From JAYZBC01 sp036339375 (GTDB taxonomy: Bacteria > Pseudomonadota > Alphaproteobacteria > MPNO01 > UBA2964), in contig JAYZBC010000023.1 of NCBI GenBank assembly GCA_036339375.1, positions 1 to 58,466 on the forward strand: a stretch of DNA of 58,466 nucleotides. The letters are read 5' to 3'. Shown here in pieces: positions 1 through 9,173 of this stretch. The position numbers were made by a program, and so were the translations under genes. Under the pieces are notes generated by a model. It worked only from the letters and a program-made list of their open reading frames with translations, ran no database searches and was not told the DNA's origin. The number at the start of each line of letters is the position of its first letter. Position 1 is the stretch's first letter.

Positions 1-390
1 ACTCTAACTGATGATTGCTGTTGCGATAAGGAGTTACATCTGATGATCAAAGAAGGGGATTTTGTGATCCGAAAAGCCGACACGCCATGGAAAGCAGAAG
101 GTTTTTTATGACACCCCCTGTCGTTCGGTCAGGTGATCGAATTCATTAAATGCGACCATGAGTTAAGGCCAACTGCAACTGACGGGCCCGCCGAATGGAC
201 GGAAATTGCGATCCGCCCTTTTGATAATCGTATGGCTCCCGATGGCGCATGGCTTCAATGGGTCGAAGAAGAGTGCGTCGTGATAAGACCGTGGGTGTAT
301 TGCTTACTTGGACTGTTTTGGCCGTTGTTGAGGTTCGTCTATACGAAGCCTCTGCAGGGGCAGCATACTGAATATAAGGGGCGTATATAA
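1..390 (+). pseudogene. 3' part of an unknown gene with an in-frame TGA
   Basis: Frame 1 is open from the left edge to a TGA at 109-111 and stays open beyond it to a TAA at 388-390. The other two forward frames close quickly at the edge. The part after the TGA (first possible start GTG 133) has a hydrophobic stretch near its end (YCLLGLFWPLLRFVY) that could be a membrane segment. The pieces may be one gene broken by a nonsense change (TGG to TGA would restore it), or the end of one gene followed by a chance open frame. I do not recognise the product. No ribosome binding site is visible before GTG 133, which favours the broken-gene reading. Confidence 0.3.
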
Positions 391-590
391 AACGATTTGC
401 CGTGCTATTTGGAAGTGCCAGCCTAAGGGTACGTTGATGACTAGATGATTTTATATTCTAGAGCATTCTTAAAAAACCACGGTAAAAGTTGGAAAAACCC
501 AAGAAAGCCCTGTCGCAAGATCTGCGAGCACTTAAAGAATGGATAAAACAACCAAAATTACCCCCATTTCATTACCAGAACCTTTTTTTA

Positions 591-1478
591 CTACTTTAAA
601 GGCTTCTTGAAGTAACCCACCACCCATTGACCACCCCCAAATCCATTACCAACATTATCTACAAAAGTTGGAAGCCAATACTTTAACAAGGTTTTTAAAT
701 TGAAATCAGTAATTTTTTGTTGGGTCATTAATCCGTCATAAAAAAAGGGATAAAAGGTTTGAGATCCCATACTGATGTTAAAAACTTTTAAGGGTTGCAT
801 GGATACCGCTTCATATAGTTTTGATAGTGACAGCCTATTGAAACCCAATATATGGTGACCAGGTGACATCGGAGCCGTAATTCGATTCGACTTTGTGGCT
901 AATTTTCGAAGGAGAGTTATAGCAGAATACGAAAAAGAATTAGCATTGGGGGCAATTGAAATTGAAATTCCACCCGGTCTCAATTTGGATATAGCACTTG
1001 ATAAAAATTCGAGCGGGTTTGGTACATGCTCAAGAATATGGGATAAACGTACCACACTGAAGCTTTCATCTGAGATCTTATCGAATTCATTTGTGATTGA
1101 AATATTTAAAATGTCTTGAGCCACATTAGCTGCGTGGATATTCTTTTCAAATCCTTTTGTTTCCCATCCCTCCGAGGCCGCAACGTTTAAAAAAAATCCC
1201 AAACCGCAACCAACATCTAAGACTTGGCGTTCCTCAACCAAATTATTTAACTCGGTGATCTGTCGTTGAAATGTTGGTTTCATAGTCTCCAAACAGCTTC
1301 TGATATACTGAGGTGCGACAGATTCTGGATCGGTATACCAATCTTCATCGCTTGATGGTCTCCCACGAACTTCAGAGTTGTAAAACCACAGAGTACAGTG
1401 TGGGCAGACCAAGACTACCTCACCATTAACAACTCCCTTTTCTATACCCGCCTTAGCGCAGGTTGGGCAATTTTCCAT
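591..1478 (-). CDS. Class I SAM-dependent methyltransferase with N-terminal zinc ribbon
   Basis: This is a 295-residue protein. The N-terminus has two CxxC pairs (C4/C7 and C25/C28) typical of a small zinc ribbon. A Rossmann-type methyltransferase core follows, with motif I DVGCGLGFF near residues 88-96, an acidic residue after strand 2 (GFEKN, about 110) and a motif resembling SHILEHVPNP near 145. This architecture is common in the Methyltransf_23 group that modifies sugars, lipids or small metabolites. The substrate is unknown. The gene stands alone on the minus strand, with no clear Shine-Dalgarno before ATG 1478. The methyltransferase call is secure; a role in surface polysaccharide modification is only a guess. 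Confidence 0.85.
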   Translation of the reverse strand: MENCPTCAKAGIEKGVVNGEVVLVCPHCTLWFYNSEVRGRPSSDEDWYTDPESVAPQYIRSCLETMKPTFQRQITELNNLVEERQVLDVGCGLGFFLNVAASEGWETKGFEKNIHAANVAQDILNISITNEFDKISDESFSVVRLSHILEHVPNPLEFLSSAISKLRPGGISISIAPNANSFSYSAITLLRKLATKSNRITAPMSPGHHILGFNRLSLSKLYEAVSMQPLKVFNISMGSQTFYPFFYDGLMTQQKITDFNLKTLLKYWLPTFVDNVGNGFGGGQWVVGYFKKPLK

Positions 1479-1712
1479 GTGAGAAATTTTATTTATCCTT
1501 TCCGAATTTAAAAACAGAAAATTCAGATTATTTTTTAGTGCGAAACAATGCTAACCTCAGAGAGCCTTTTTATTATAATTTATTTTACCTGACATTTTAA
1601 TCTTGCATAAAAGATAAATAACATACCTTTCAACAAATGAAATTTTTTCTGAGCGCAAGGAGGCCTTTTCTGAAAGGTCCAATTTACTCATCATAACACC
1701 GTATGAGTTTCT

Positions 1713-2132
1713 ATGAAGGATGTTGTGTCTGATAGTTTTGTTGCGTCTTACAACAGGTATGGTTTGTTTGCTGAGGATCGTTTGACTGTCGCGCTAAGCC
1801 AACCCCACAGGGTACAAAGTGGCTCTATGGGTCTCCGTATCGCTGGATTAGCAGGGGCAGACGGTTCCATTCCTTATGTAAATAAATTGGTTGATCTTAA
1901 ACCCAGTGGGCGGCAGTTAGACTTAGCGGTTGGATACGCCTTTGGCGTTGGTTGGGATACAACCCTCAGTACAAAATTTTTGCATACCAAAGACGCAAAT
2001 CACGTCAAAGGTGTGAAAGGAGAGAACAGTATTTTATTAGGGTTTAAGCACAAAAATATTTACTTTGGGAGTTTGTACAACGATACCAAAAATGATTTGC
2101 AAGCCAAGGTGAAATACTCTGTGAACTTCTAA
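1713..2132 (+). pseudogene. Orphan C-terminal fragment of an autotransporter-like outer-membrane beta-barrel
   Basis: The 139-residue frame contains LTVALSQPHRVQSGS, a pattern I associate with the C-terminal barrel of S8-peptidase/autotransporter-like proteins of alphaproteobacteria. It alternates polar and hydrophobic residues and ends in Phe (KYSVNF), the outer-membrane barrel sorting signature. There is no signal peptide and no passenger or protease domain. An in-frame TGA lies at 1704-1706 just before the ATG, and no obvious ribosome binding site is present. It therefore looks like the surviving 3' end of a deleted gene. A small expressed barrel cannot be excluded. Confidence 0.5.
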
Positions 2133-2330
2133 ATGTAAACTCTAAATTTGTGCTTCATGAAAGACCTTTTTGGTGGTTTCTGTCTTGCCGGAAACGTAGT
2201 TTTTTCCCTGAGACGTATTTTTGTATACCCCTTTAAAATAGCATCTCACTATATATAACTACCCTCAACGTATGTTGTCATCGGTTTAAAAGCTCGATAA
2301 AATTCTACATTGGCTTAAGGTTTAAAAAAT

Positions 2331-3443
2331 ATGATTTCGATTAAAGAACTCCAGAAAGAATTTACGGTGACCGATGGCAAGGTGGTCGCCTTACGACAAC
2401 TCGATCTTGAAGTCGACCCAGGTGAATTTTTTGTCATCGTTGGGGCCAGTGGCTCTGGAAAAACAACCCTGTTGCGTTCTGTTGCTGGCCTGGAGACACC
2501 GGATACGGGCTCGATCAAAATTGCTGAACGCATGGTGTTTTCAAACGATCCGCCAGTATGGGTTGCTCCGCAGGAACGCGGGTTTGGAATGGTCTTCCAA
2601 TCCTATGCCGTTTGGCCCCATTTAACTGTTTTTGAAAATGTTGCCCTTCCATTACGAGAGGGCGCCCAAAAAATTCCGGGCAACGAAGTTGAAGGCCGCG
2701 TTAAACAAGCTCTTGAAATGGTGCAGTTAGAAGAACAAATTCATAGACCCTCGACAGCGTTAAGCGGCGGACAGCAGCAACGGGTTGCCCTTGCAAGGGC
2801 AATTGCAGTTAACCCAAGCGTTCTCCTCATGGATGAGCCTCTTAGTAACTTAGACGCTCGCCTTCGGGAAGACGTCCGGGGGAAAATACGTGACCTTGCC
2901 AAAAAGTTAGGAGCCACAGTGCTCTACGTAACCCATGACCAGATAGAAGCAATGGCTATGGCCGATAAAATCGCTTTGATGAGTTTTGGCAAGCTGTTGC
3001 AGTATGGCTCGCCAATTGAGCTGTACAGAAATTCCAATTGCGCGGAAGTCGCAGAGTTTTTTGGCACCGTGAACTGGTTGTCGGGGGAACTGGATGGCGA
3101 TGTCGTGAAAACTAAGATAGGTGAGTTTTCGGCTTCTCAGAATGCTGTCGCTGACAAGAATGTATGGTTGGGGATTAGACCAGAGCATCTGGCCTTTCCC
3201 GAGGAGTCTTACAGTCCAAAATCCAATCATATTTTAGCCAATCTGGAGAAAACGGTTTTTCTTGGCGACCAATATACCTTTGAAGCCTCTACGTCTAACC
3301 TGCCGTTACATGGCAAAAGCCGAATAGCACCTACATTGCAAGGGGACCAATTGCATATAGCCGTTGATCCTGATGATGTAATGGTATTTGCTGCGGATGA
3401 CAGCAACACTACGTTTATTAACGCGTCAATGGCAGGCAGATAA
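2331..3443 (+). CDS. ABC importer ATP-binding subunit (FbpC/PotA type)
   Basis: This 370-residue cytoplasmic ATPase energises the importer encoded by the next two genes. Walker A GASGSGKTT lies at 38-46, the Q-loop (VFQSY) near 90, the signature LSGGQQQR at 144-151, Walker B VLLMDEP at 164-170 and the H-loop histidine at 202. The C-terminal portion of about 130 residues is a TOBE-like regulatory domain, as in FbpC, PotA and UgpC. Order is ATPase, binding protein, permease on one strand, with a 180-bp gap before the binding-protein gene. The family covers Fe(III), polyamine, sulfate and phosphonate-type ligands. The partner binding protein points to the Fe(III)/thiamine-like subgroup, but the ligand is unproven. 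Confidence 0.92.
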   Translation: MISIKELQKEFTVTDGKVVALRQLDLEVDPGEFFVIVGASGSGKTTLLRSVAGLETPDTGSIKIAERMVFSNDPPVWVAPQERGFGMVFQSYAVWPHLTVFENVALPLREGAQKIPGNEVEGRVKQALEMVQLEEQIHRPSTALSGGQQQRVALARAIAVNPSVLLMDEPLSNLDARLREDVRGKIRDLAKKLGATVLYVTHDQIEAMAMADKIALMSFGKLLQYGSPIELYRNSNCAEVAEFFGTVNWLSGELDGDVVKTKIGEFSASQNAVADKNVWLGIRPEHLAFPEESYSPKSNHILANLEKTVFLGDQYTFEASTSNLPLHGKSRIAPTLQGDQLHIAVDPDDVMVFAADDSNTTFINASMAGR

Positions 3444-3623
3444 ACCAGCCTTTGGTTTGGTACTTTGAGGACGGGAAGTATGAGTTAGAATAAGTTTTAC
3501 ACTGGCATTAAGACTGAAAGTATGAAATGAGAGGATTAAAAAAACAAAGTGGTTTACGGACAAGACTAAGGAGTCGCGTCCACAACGAAGCCAATAAACA
3601 ACGAAAGGCAAGGAGGGAGTTAT

Positions 3624-4742
3624 ATGTCAAATAAATTTACACCTTTGAAGGCCATAGCAGTAATTCCTGTTACAGCTATGTTAGCGTTCGGTTCAGCGTC
3701 AGCGGCAGACGCTCCTAAAAATTTAAAAGAATTAATAGCCGGGGCAAAAAAGGAATCAACATTGGCCATTATGTGGTCGGCATCCAGTTTGGGCGGTAGC
3801 AAGGGAGCAAAACAAATTGTCTCCGCCATGAACAAGAAATATGGAACGAATATCAAAGTCAAATTTACACCCGGGCCTTCCATGACCCGAACGATTGCCA
3901 AACTCACCCGCGAAATGAAAGCGGGCCAGAAGGCCAGTTCCGATGTTGTCTGGAACAATTCTGGCGGATCGCTGAAGGGTGCGAAAATAGGTCTTTTCCG
4001 TTCGATGAATTGGCTAAACTATTTAAGCCGGCCGATGATCAAGGAAAAGAGATTTGACCCTGTCGCGCCGAAGGGCACTGGTTTGGCAAGTGCCGGTACG
4101 CTGGTTGGCGTTGTCTACAATAGTGACTTAGTCAAAGGCGCAAACATACCAAAATCTCTTCCAGATACTTTAAAGCCATTTTTTAAAGGGAAGATTGCAT
4201 CGACACCCTATGCAGCAGGTATGCGCGAGTTTGCGATGCCCGACCTCCTAGGGAAGAAAGTTATGGTTCCTTATACTAAAAAGCTTTCCGAGCATATTGG
4301 TGGACTGATGCGCTGCGGATCTATGAATAAGATTACCAGTGGTGAGTTTCTCATGCTGGTCATGAGCTGCGGTGACCAGTACGTGAACCAGGCTAAACGC
4401 CGGGGTGAACCACTCGGCTATGCACTTATGAATGAAGCTGTAGTCTCACACACGCGCTACGGTTCGGTGCCGGTGCATTCCTCTTCACCCAATGCCGCTG
4501 CATTGTTTGTTGTCTATCTTCACACCAAGGAAGGCCAGAAATGGATGTGGGATAAAGTCGGGATGGATTTTCACCTCTACCCCGAATCCCACATGCGGAA
4601 GAAGCTTTTAGCCCAAGAGGCGCTGGGTGCGAAAGTAGTCATAAACTCACCGCAATGGCTCGGCTCTCAGGGTGGTTATGTAAAAACCCGAAAGGCATTG
4701 CAGAAAATTCTCAAGAAGCGCTGGAAGAAAAAGAAGAAGTAA
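3624..4742 (+). CDS. Periplasmic solute-binding protein of an Fe(III)-type ABC importer
   Basis: The 372-residue protein starts with a signal peptide (basic start, hydrophobic core, AFGSASA|AD, predicted cleavage after about residue 27). The rest fits the family 1 extracellular solute-binding fold (FbpA-like). The start is well supported by AAGGAGGG six bases before the ATG. I do not see the tandem tyrosines of classical ferric-binding proteins in an obvious context, so the ligand could be another small anion or chelate. The last residues are strikingly basic (KKRWKKKKK). An intercistronic stem-loop follows, and the permease gene comes next on the same strand. Confidence 0.88.
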   Translation: MSNKFTPLKAIAVIPVTAMLAFGSASAADAPKNLKELIAGAKKESTLAIMWSASSLGGSKGAKQIVSAMNKKYGTNIKVKFTPGPSMTRTIAKLTREMKAGQKASSDVVWNNSGGSLKGAKIGLFRSMNWLNYLSRPMIKEKRFDPVAPKGTGLASAGTLVGVVYNSDLVKGANIPKSLPDTLKPFFKGKIASTPYAAGMREFAMPDLLGKKVMVPYTKKLSEHIGGLMRCGSMNKITSGEFLMLVMSCGDQYVNQAKRRGEPLGYALMNEAVVSHTRYGSVPVHSSSPNAAALFVVYLHTKEGQKWMWDKVGMDFHLYPESHMRKKLLAQEALGAKVVINSPQWLGSQGGYVKTRKALQKILKKRWKKKKK

Positions 4743-4764
4743 GCACTTTTTTTCACCAGGAAAT

Positions 4765-4793
4765 CGAGTTGGGGGGTTATGCTCCCCAACTCG
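4765..4793 (+). promoter_or_regulatory. Intercistronic stem-loop between binding protein and permease
   Basis: A perfect 10-bp inverted repeat (CGAGTTGGGG at 4765-4774, CCCCAACTCG at 4784-4793) encloses a 9-base loop, 22 bases after the binding-protein stop. No good T-run follows (TATATTTCTG), so it is probably not a full terminator. In ABC importer operons such hairpins commonly protect the 3' end of the binding-protein message or attenuate read-through, so that the binding protein is made in excess over the permease. That role is inferred from position. Confidence 0.6.
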
Positions 4794-4851
4794 TATATTT
4801 CTGTTAACCATTTCTATTAACCACTTCCCCGCCTAGTGATAGGAACTTCCC

Positions 4852-6558
4852 TTGCATTCTAAATCCTTGCCTACGCTGCTGGTGTTAGCTGCTCTTCCGA
4901 TGTTCGTCATCCTGGTGTTGGTTGGTGTTCTTATTTCAATCAGCTTCCAAACCGGCATTCTGGGAACGGCGGATGCTAAGTTTACGTTCCAAAATTATCC
5001 AGATCTTTTCACCGACCCAATTATTGGAGAAGCAACCTATAATACCATTGTTTTTTCGATCACTGCGACCCTAGTCTCGATGGGGGTGGGACTGCCTATC
5101 GCATGGCTTACGGAACGGACCACCATGCGCGCCAAGAGCGCTGTCTATGCCATCATGACGCTGGGACTACTGATCCCAGGTATTTTTACAGCGATGGGCT
5201 GGACATTCCTGGCACATGTCCGAATTGGTTTTCTTAACAGATGGGCTGTCCAGTTTTTCTCTCTCTCGGAAGCTCCGATCAATATTGCGACACCGATCGG
5301 GATGGGGTTTGTGCAAGGGCTTAGCCTCGCGGCTTTGGCTTTTATTCTGACGGCTCAAATGTTTCGCGCGATGAACCCATCGCTCGAAGAGGCTGCTAAA
5401 ATTCATGGTTTGGGATTTTTTGCCACCCTGCGCCGCGTTACCCTACCACTCGCAGTGCCAGCGATCTTAGCGGCTGTTATTTATATCGTCGTCATCGGAA
5501 TAGCGACTTTCGACGTTCCTGCGATCATTGGCCTGGGCAACCGTGTCTATATGATCAGTACCTATGTATTTGAGAAGGCTAATCCTGGTGATGAAGAGTT
5601 CTCTCAACACGGAATTACGGCTGCGCTAGGTGTTTTGATGATTGCAATAGCCCTGCTTCTAACGTGGTGGTACAGCACCGTCCTTCGCCAGGGCGACAAG
5701 TACCAGGTCGTTACCGGGAAAGGTTATCGCCCCACCCTTATCGATATAGGGCATTGGGGAAAAGTCGCCTGGGGTTTTATTATCGTATACATCATTGCGT
5801 CGAAGGTCATACCCCTCTTGTTAATTGCTTACGCGGCCTTTGTCCCCTATATGGCTCCGCCATCCGCAAAGATGTTCAGCCTGATGTCTGTGACCAACCT
5901 TACCGAAAATTTAGATTGGGATCTGGTTTTTCGGGGGTTGAGGAATACGGTAATTCTTGTTTTTACCGTACCCTTCGTCGTTCTCCTTCTTTCCTTCAGT
6001 ATTTCCTGGCTCATCGTAAGAAGCCGAAGCAAAGGCCGGTATATCCTTGAATTTGGTGCCTTCCTACCGCATGCGCTGCCTGAAGTTATTCTTGCCGTTG
6101 CAGCTATCCTCATGGCCCTTTTTGTACTGCAGGATTTTGTACCGCTCTATGGCACGTTAACGCTTGTCGCTATCGTTTACGTGATTACCCGAATTAGTTT
6201 TGCCACACGGGCGATAAACAGTGCTCTTCTTCAGATCCACAAGGAATTGGAGGAGGCTGCCCACGTCTCAGGGCTTTCCGAAATCAGAACCTCTTGGCGT
6301 ATCCTGGTTCCGCTTTTGAGGCCCACGTTGATGTCTGTTTGGATATGGACTGCCATCCTCGTCTATCGTGAGTTGACAGTAGCTGTATTTCTAGTCGGGC
6401 ATGATAATATAACTCTGCCCGCTGTGATTTGGAGTTATTGGAACTCGGGCACCACTAACCTGGCGTCTGGCGTGACTCTCATAATGACAGTGGTTCTCAT
6501 ACCTTTAATTCTTCTATTTTGGTGGTTTGGAAGACGATCGATAGTGCCGGAATCATGA
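4852..6558 (+). CDS. ABC importer permease, two fused membrane domains (FbpB type)
   Basis: The 568-residue integral membrane protein has about twelve predicted transmembrane segments and two copies of the binding-protein-dependent transport domain. Each half carries an EAA loop that contacts the ATPase: EEAAKIHGLG near residue 180 and EEAAHVSGLS near residue 465. Duplication within one chain is usual for FbpB-type Fe(III) permeases, where one polypeptide replaces a homodimer. The start is TTG at 4852, with a weak AGGAAC upstream, so translation may be less efficient than for the binding protein. It forms an importer with the two upstream genes. Confidence 0.9.
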   Translation: MHSKSLPTLLVLAALPMFVILVLVGVLISISFQTGILGTADAKFTFQNYPDLFTDPIIGEATYNTIVFSITATLVSMGVGLPIAWLTERTTMRAKSAVYAIMTLGLLIPGIFTAMGWTFLAHVRIGFLNRWAVQFFSLSEAPINIATPIGMGFVQGLSLAALAFILTAQMFRAMNPSLEEAAKIHGLGFFATLRRVTLPLAVPAILAAVIYIVVIGIATFDVPAIIGLGNRVYMISTYVFEKANPGDEEFSQHGITAALGVLMIAIALLLTWWYSTVLRQGDKYQVVTGKGYRPTLIDIGHWGKVAWGFIIVYIIASKVIPLLLIAYAAFVPYMAPPSAKMFSLMSVTNLTENLDWDLVFRGLRNTVILVFTVPFVVLLLSFSISWLIVRSRSKGRYILEFGAFLPHALPEVILAVAAILMALFVLQDFVPLYGTLTLVAIVYVITRISFATRAINSALLQIHKELEEAAHVSGLSEIRTSWRILVPLLRPTLMSVWIWTAILVYRELTVAVFLVGHDNITLPAVIWSYWNSGTTNLASGVTLIMTVVLIPLILLFWWFGRRSIVPES

Positions 6559-6743
6559 TATTCAATAGATAAAAATTGGTAGAGAGGAAGGCTGTTTTCG
6601 AACTATTTGTCCTCAAAAACTTTGGACAATATTGAAAATACATATGCCATAATTAAAATACCTATTCTTCCCTATCTCTCGAATTGGGTTATTATAACAA
6701 CCAGTTTGCTTTGCTTTAGGCGGCTACACGGGGGATTGCATAA

Positions 6744-9062
6744 GTGGTTGACAGCGAAAACGAAACCGGAATGGGTGCCTCAGTACGCCGTGTTGAGGAT
6801 GAAAGGCTTCTTACCGGTAAGGGTCATTACGTGGATGATCTTACACCACCAAATACTGTTTTTGCTTATATTCTCCGTTCCCCCCATGCACATGCTCGCA
6901 TTAAGGGTATAGATGCTAAATCGGTTTCCTCTGCGCCGGGTGTGCTTGCCGTTTTGACTGGGCAGGACGTAATTGCAGAAGGCCTTGGGACCCTCAAATG
7001 CCAGTCTTTTCCCAAGGTGTCTTCAGGAACTTCGTTTTTCTGTTCCGAACAACCACTTTTGGCGAGGGATAAAGTAAGATATGTGGGAGAGGGTGTTGCC
7101 CTTGTGGTTGCTGAGACCCTTGCTCAGGCGAAAGACGCCGGCGAACTTTTCCAGGTGAAATATGATATCCTTCCTGCAGTTACGCTCATTGATGCGCATG
7201 CAAAGGGTGCTTCAAAAGTTTGGGAAGAAGCGGAAAATAATCTGACTTTTCAAATTGAATCTGGTGATGCAGACGCTGTAAGTCGTCAGTTTGAAGTGGC
7301 TGATCATGTTACGGAAATTTCTGTTGACTACCCGCGTGTCACAGCCAATTCCATGGAACCACGCGCCGCTCTTGCCTATCGTGATACACTTGATGGCCGA
7401 TTCACTTTGTGTTCAAGCGCACAAGAACCTCACGGTGTAAAAGAGGTCGTCTCCCGTGTTCTTGGTGTTTCTCAGCTAAATATCCGGGTGGTGGCCATGG
7501 ATGTTGGAGGCGCTTTTGGCATGAAGGGCCAAGTATATCCGGAGGAACCCCTTGTTCTTTGGGCTGCCATTAAGTTGGATCGACCTGTAAAATGGACCGC
7601 GGATCGCAGTGAAGCCATTACCACGGATATGCATGGTCGTGGTCCCTCCGCTAAAGCAGCCTTGGCTTTGACTAAAGAAGGCAAATTCCTAGCGTTTCGT
7701 ACATCAGTTTTGGTCGACGTTGGTGCCTATCTCAGTGGCTCTGCTGGTGTTCCACCACGTAATGCTTCCATCAGCTATCCTGGAACCTACCATATTCCGG
7801 AAATTCATGCTTTGGTTCGGGCGACATACACCAACACCACTTTGTTGGGTCCCTACCGAGGGTCTGGAAAACCGGAAGCCACCTTTGTTTTGGAACGACT
7901 TATCGAAAAAGCGGCACGCCAGATGGGTCTTGATTCCATTAGTTTACGGAGACGAAACTTAATTTTGCCAAGTGCGATGCCGTATCAGACGCCAGGTGGT
8001 TATATTTATGATTCTGGCAATTTTGAACAAGTCCTTGATAAGGCTCTGGAACTAGCGGATTGGAATGGGTTTGAAAATCGTCGAAACAAAAGTCAAGATC
8101 GTGGGAGGTTACGCGGAATCGGACTAGCACTTCACTGCCAGAGGGCAGGGACCTTTTCGGAGAGAATGGAAATACGCGTGGGTCAGGATGGCACGGTAGC
8201 ACTCCATGTTGGCACCCTTTCTACCGGACAAGGGCATGAGACAATGTTTTCCCAGATGGTCTCTGGATGGCTCGGAATCCCCATGTCCGAAATTAACGTA
8301 TTTCAGGGAGATACAGACAAGGTACTTTTTGGGAGAGGCACCTTTGCCCAGCGGAGCATGGCTACCGGGGGTTCTGCCCTAAAGCATGCAGCCGATGAAG
8401 TGATTTCAAAAGGACGTCGTTTTAGTGCATGGATGATGGAGGCTTCGGAAGCTGATATAGACTTTTCGGATGGAGTATTCCGTGTCACGGGTACTGACAG
8501 ATCGGTGAGTTTTCGTGAGGTAGCGGAGACTTCTTATTTGGGTGCCGGAATACCACCTGAACTGGGTATCGGCCTGGACGGGATTGGAACACATGACGGA
8601 AAATTTTCCTTTCCCAATGGATGCATGATTGCAGAAATAGAAGTAGATCCTGAGACTGGTTCAATACAGGTAGATAAGATTTATGCTGTGGATGATGTAG
8701 GTGTGGCGGTCAATCCCATGACACTTGAAGGACAACTCCACGGCTCCATTGCGCAAGGGCTAGGGGAAAGTTTGGTGGAGCAAATTCTTTATGATCGAAA
8801 GAGTGGGCAATTGCTTACCGGATCATTTATGGATTATGGAATGCCCCGTGCGGATATTATGCCTGATATTATTTCAGACCTTGCTTTGGTCTCCTCAAAA
8901 AACAATCCTCTTGGTGTTAAGGGTGGCAGCGAAGCCGGAAATTGCGGTGCACCGCCAGCGATTGTCCATGCTTTGATCGATGCGCTTTCTCCTTTGGGTT
9001 TCGGGGATATAAATTTGCCGGTTACGCCTGAGAGAGTCTGGCGCGCTCTAGAAAAAAAATAG
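6744..9062 (+). CDS. Molybdopterin-binding (CoxL/xanthine dehydrogenase-type) large subunit
   Basis: The 772-residue protein begins with VRRVEDERLLTGKG, the usual start of the aldehyde oxidase/xanthine dehydrogenase large chain. It carries the cofactor-contact motifs VGGAFGMKG (about 253), PYRGSGKPE (about 370) and TGQGHE (about 494), and the catalytic Glu in KGGSEAG (about 730). The active-site loop is of the PYRGSG type rather than the AYxCSFR of true form I CO dehydrogenase. It is therefore more likely a hydroxylase of an aldehyde or N-heterocycle. The start is GTG 6744, preceded by GGGGGA at nine bases. The usual FAD and [2Fe-2S] subunit genes are not adjacent. Confidence 0.9.
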   Translation: MVDSENETGMGASVRRVEDERLLTGKGHYVDDLTPPNTVFAYILRSPHAHARIKGIDAKSVSSAPGVLAVLTGQDVIAEGLGTLKCQSFPKVSSGTSFFCSEQPLLARDKVRYVGEGVALVVAETLAQAKDAGELFQVKYDILPAVTLIDAHAKGASKVWEEAENNLTFQIESGDADAVSRQFEVADHVTEISVDYPRVTANSMEPRAALAYRDTLDGRFTLCSSAQEPHGVKEVVSRVLGVSQLNIRVVAMDVGGAFGMKGQVYPEEPLVLWAAIKLDRPVKWTADRSEAITTDMHGRGPSAKAALALTKEGKFLAFRTSVLVDVGAYLSGSAGVPPRNASISYPGTYHIPEIHALVRATYTNTTLLGPYRGSGKPEATFVLERLIEKAARQMGLDSISLRRRNLILPSAMPYQTPGGYIYDSGNFEQVLDKALELADWNGFENRRNKSQDRGRLRGIGLALHCQRAGTFSERMEIRVGQDGTVALHVGTLSTGQGHETMFSQMVSGWLGIPMSEINVFQGDTDKVLFGRGTFAQRSMATGGSALKHAADEVISKGRRFSAWMMEASEADIDFSDGVFRVTGTDRSVSFREVAETSYLGAGIPPELGIGLDGIGTHDGKFSFPNGCMIAEIEVDPETGSIQVDKIYAVDDVGVAVNPMTLEGQLHGSIAQGLGESLVEQILYDRKSGQLLTGSFMDYGMPRADIMPDIISDLALVSSKNNPLGVKGGSEAGNCGAPPAIVHALIDALSPLGFGDINLPVTPERVWRALEKK

Positions 9063-9173
9063 ATATCAAATTTTTTGGTTTAAATTTTTAAATATGGATA
9101 AAGGAATTTTGACTGTTTCCAGCTTGGTAATCCAAAAGTCGATATTTCTAAGGATTAGACCTCTGAGTTGACA

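Noticed and set aside
6607..6912. Frame in the gap before the CoxL-like gene
   Set aside because: It overlaps the well-supported CoxL-like start in another frame and its sequence has no domain character.
6744..9062. Form I CO dehydrogenase large subunit
   Set aside because: The active-site loop reads PYRGSG and not the AYxCSFR pattern of true CO dehydrogenase.
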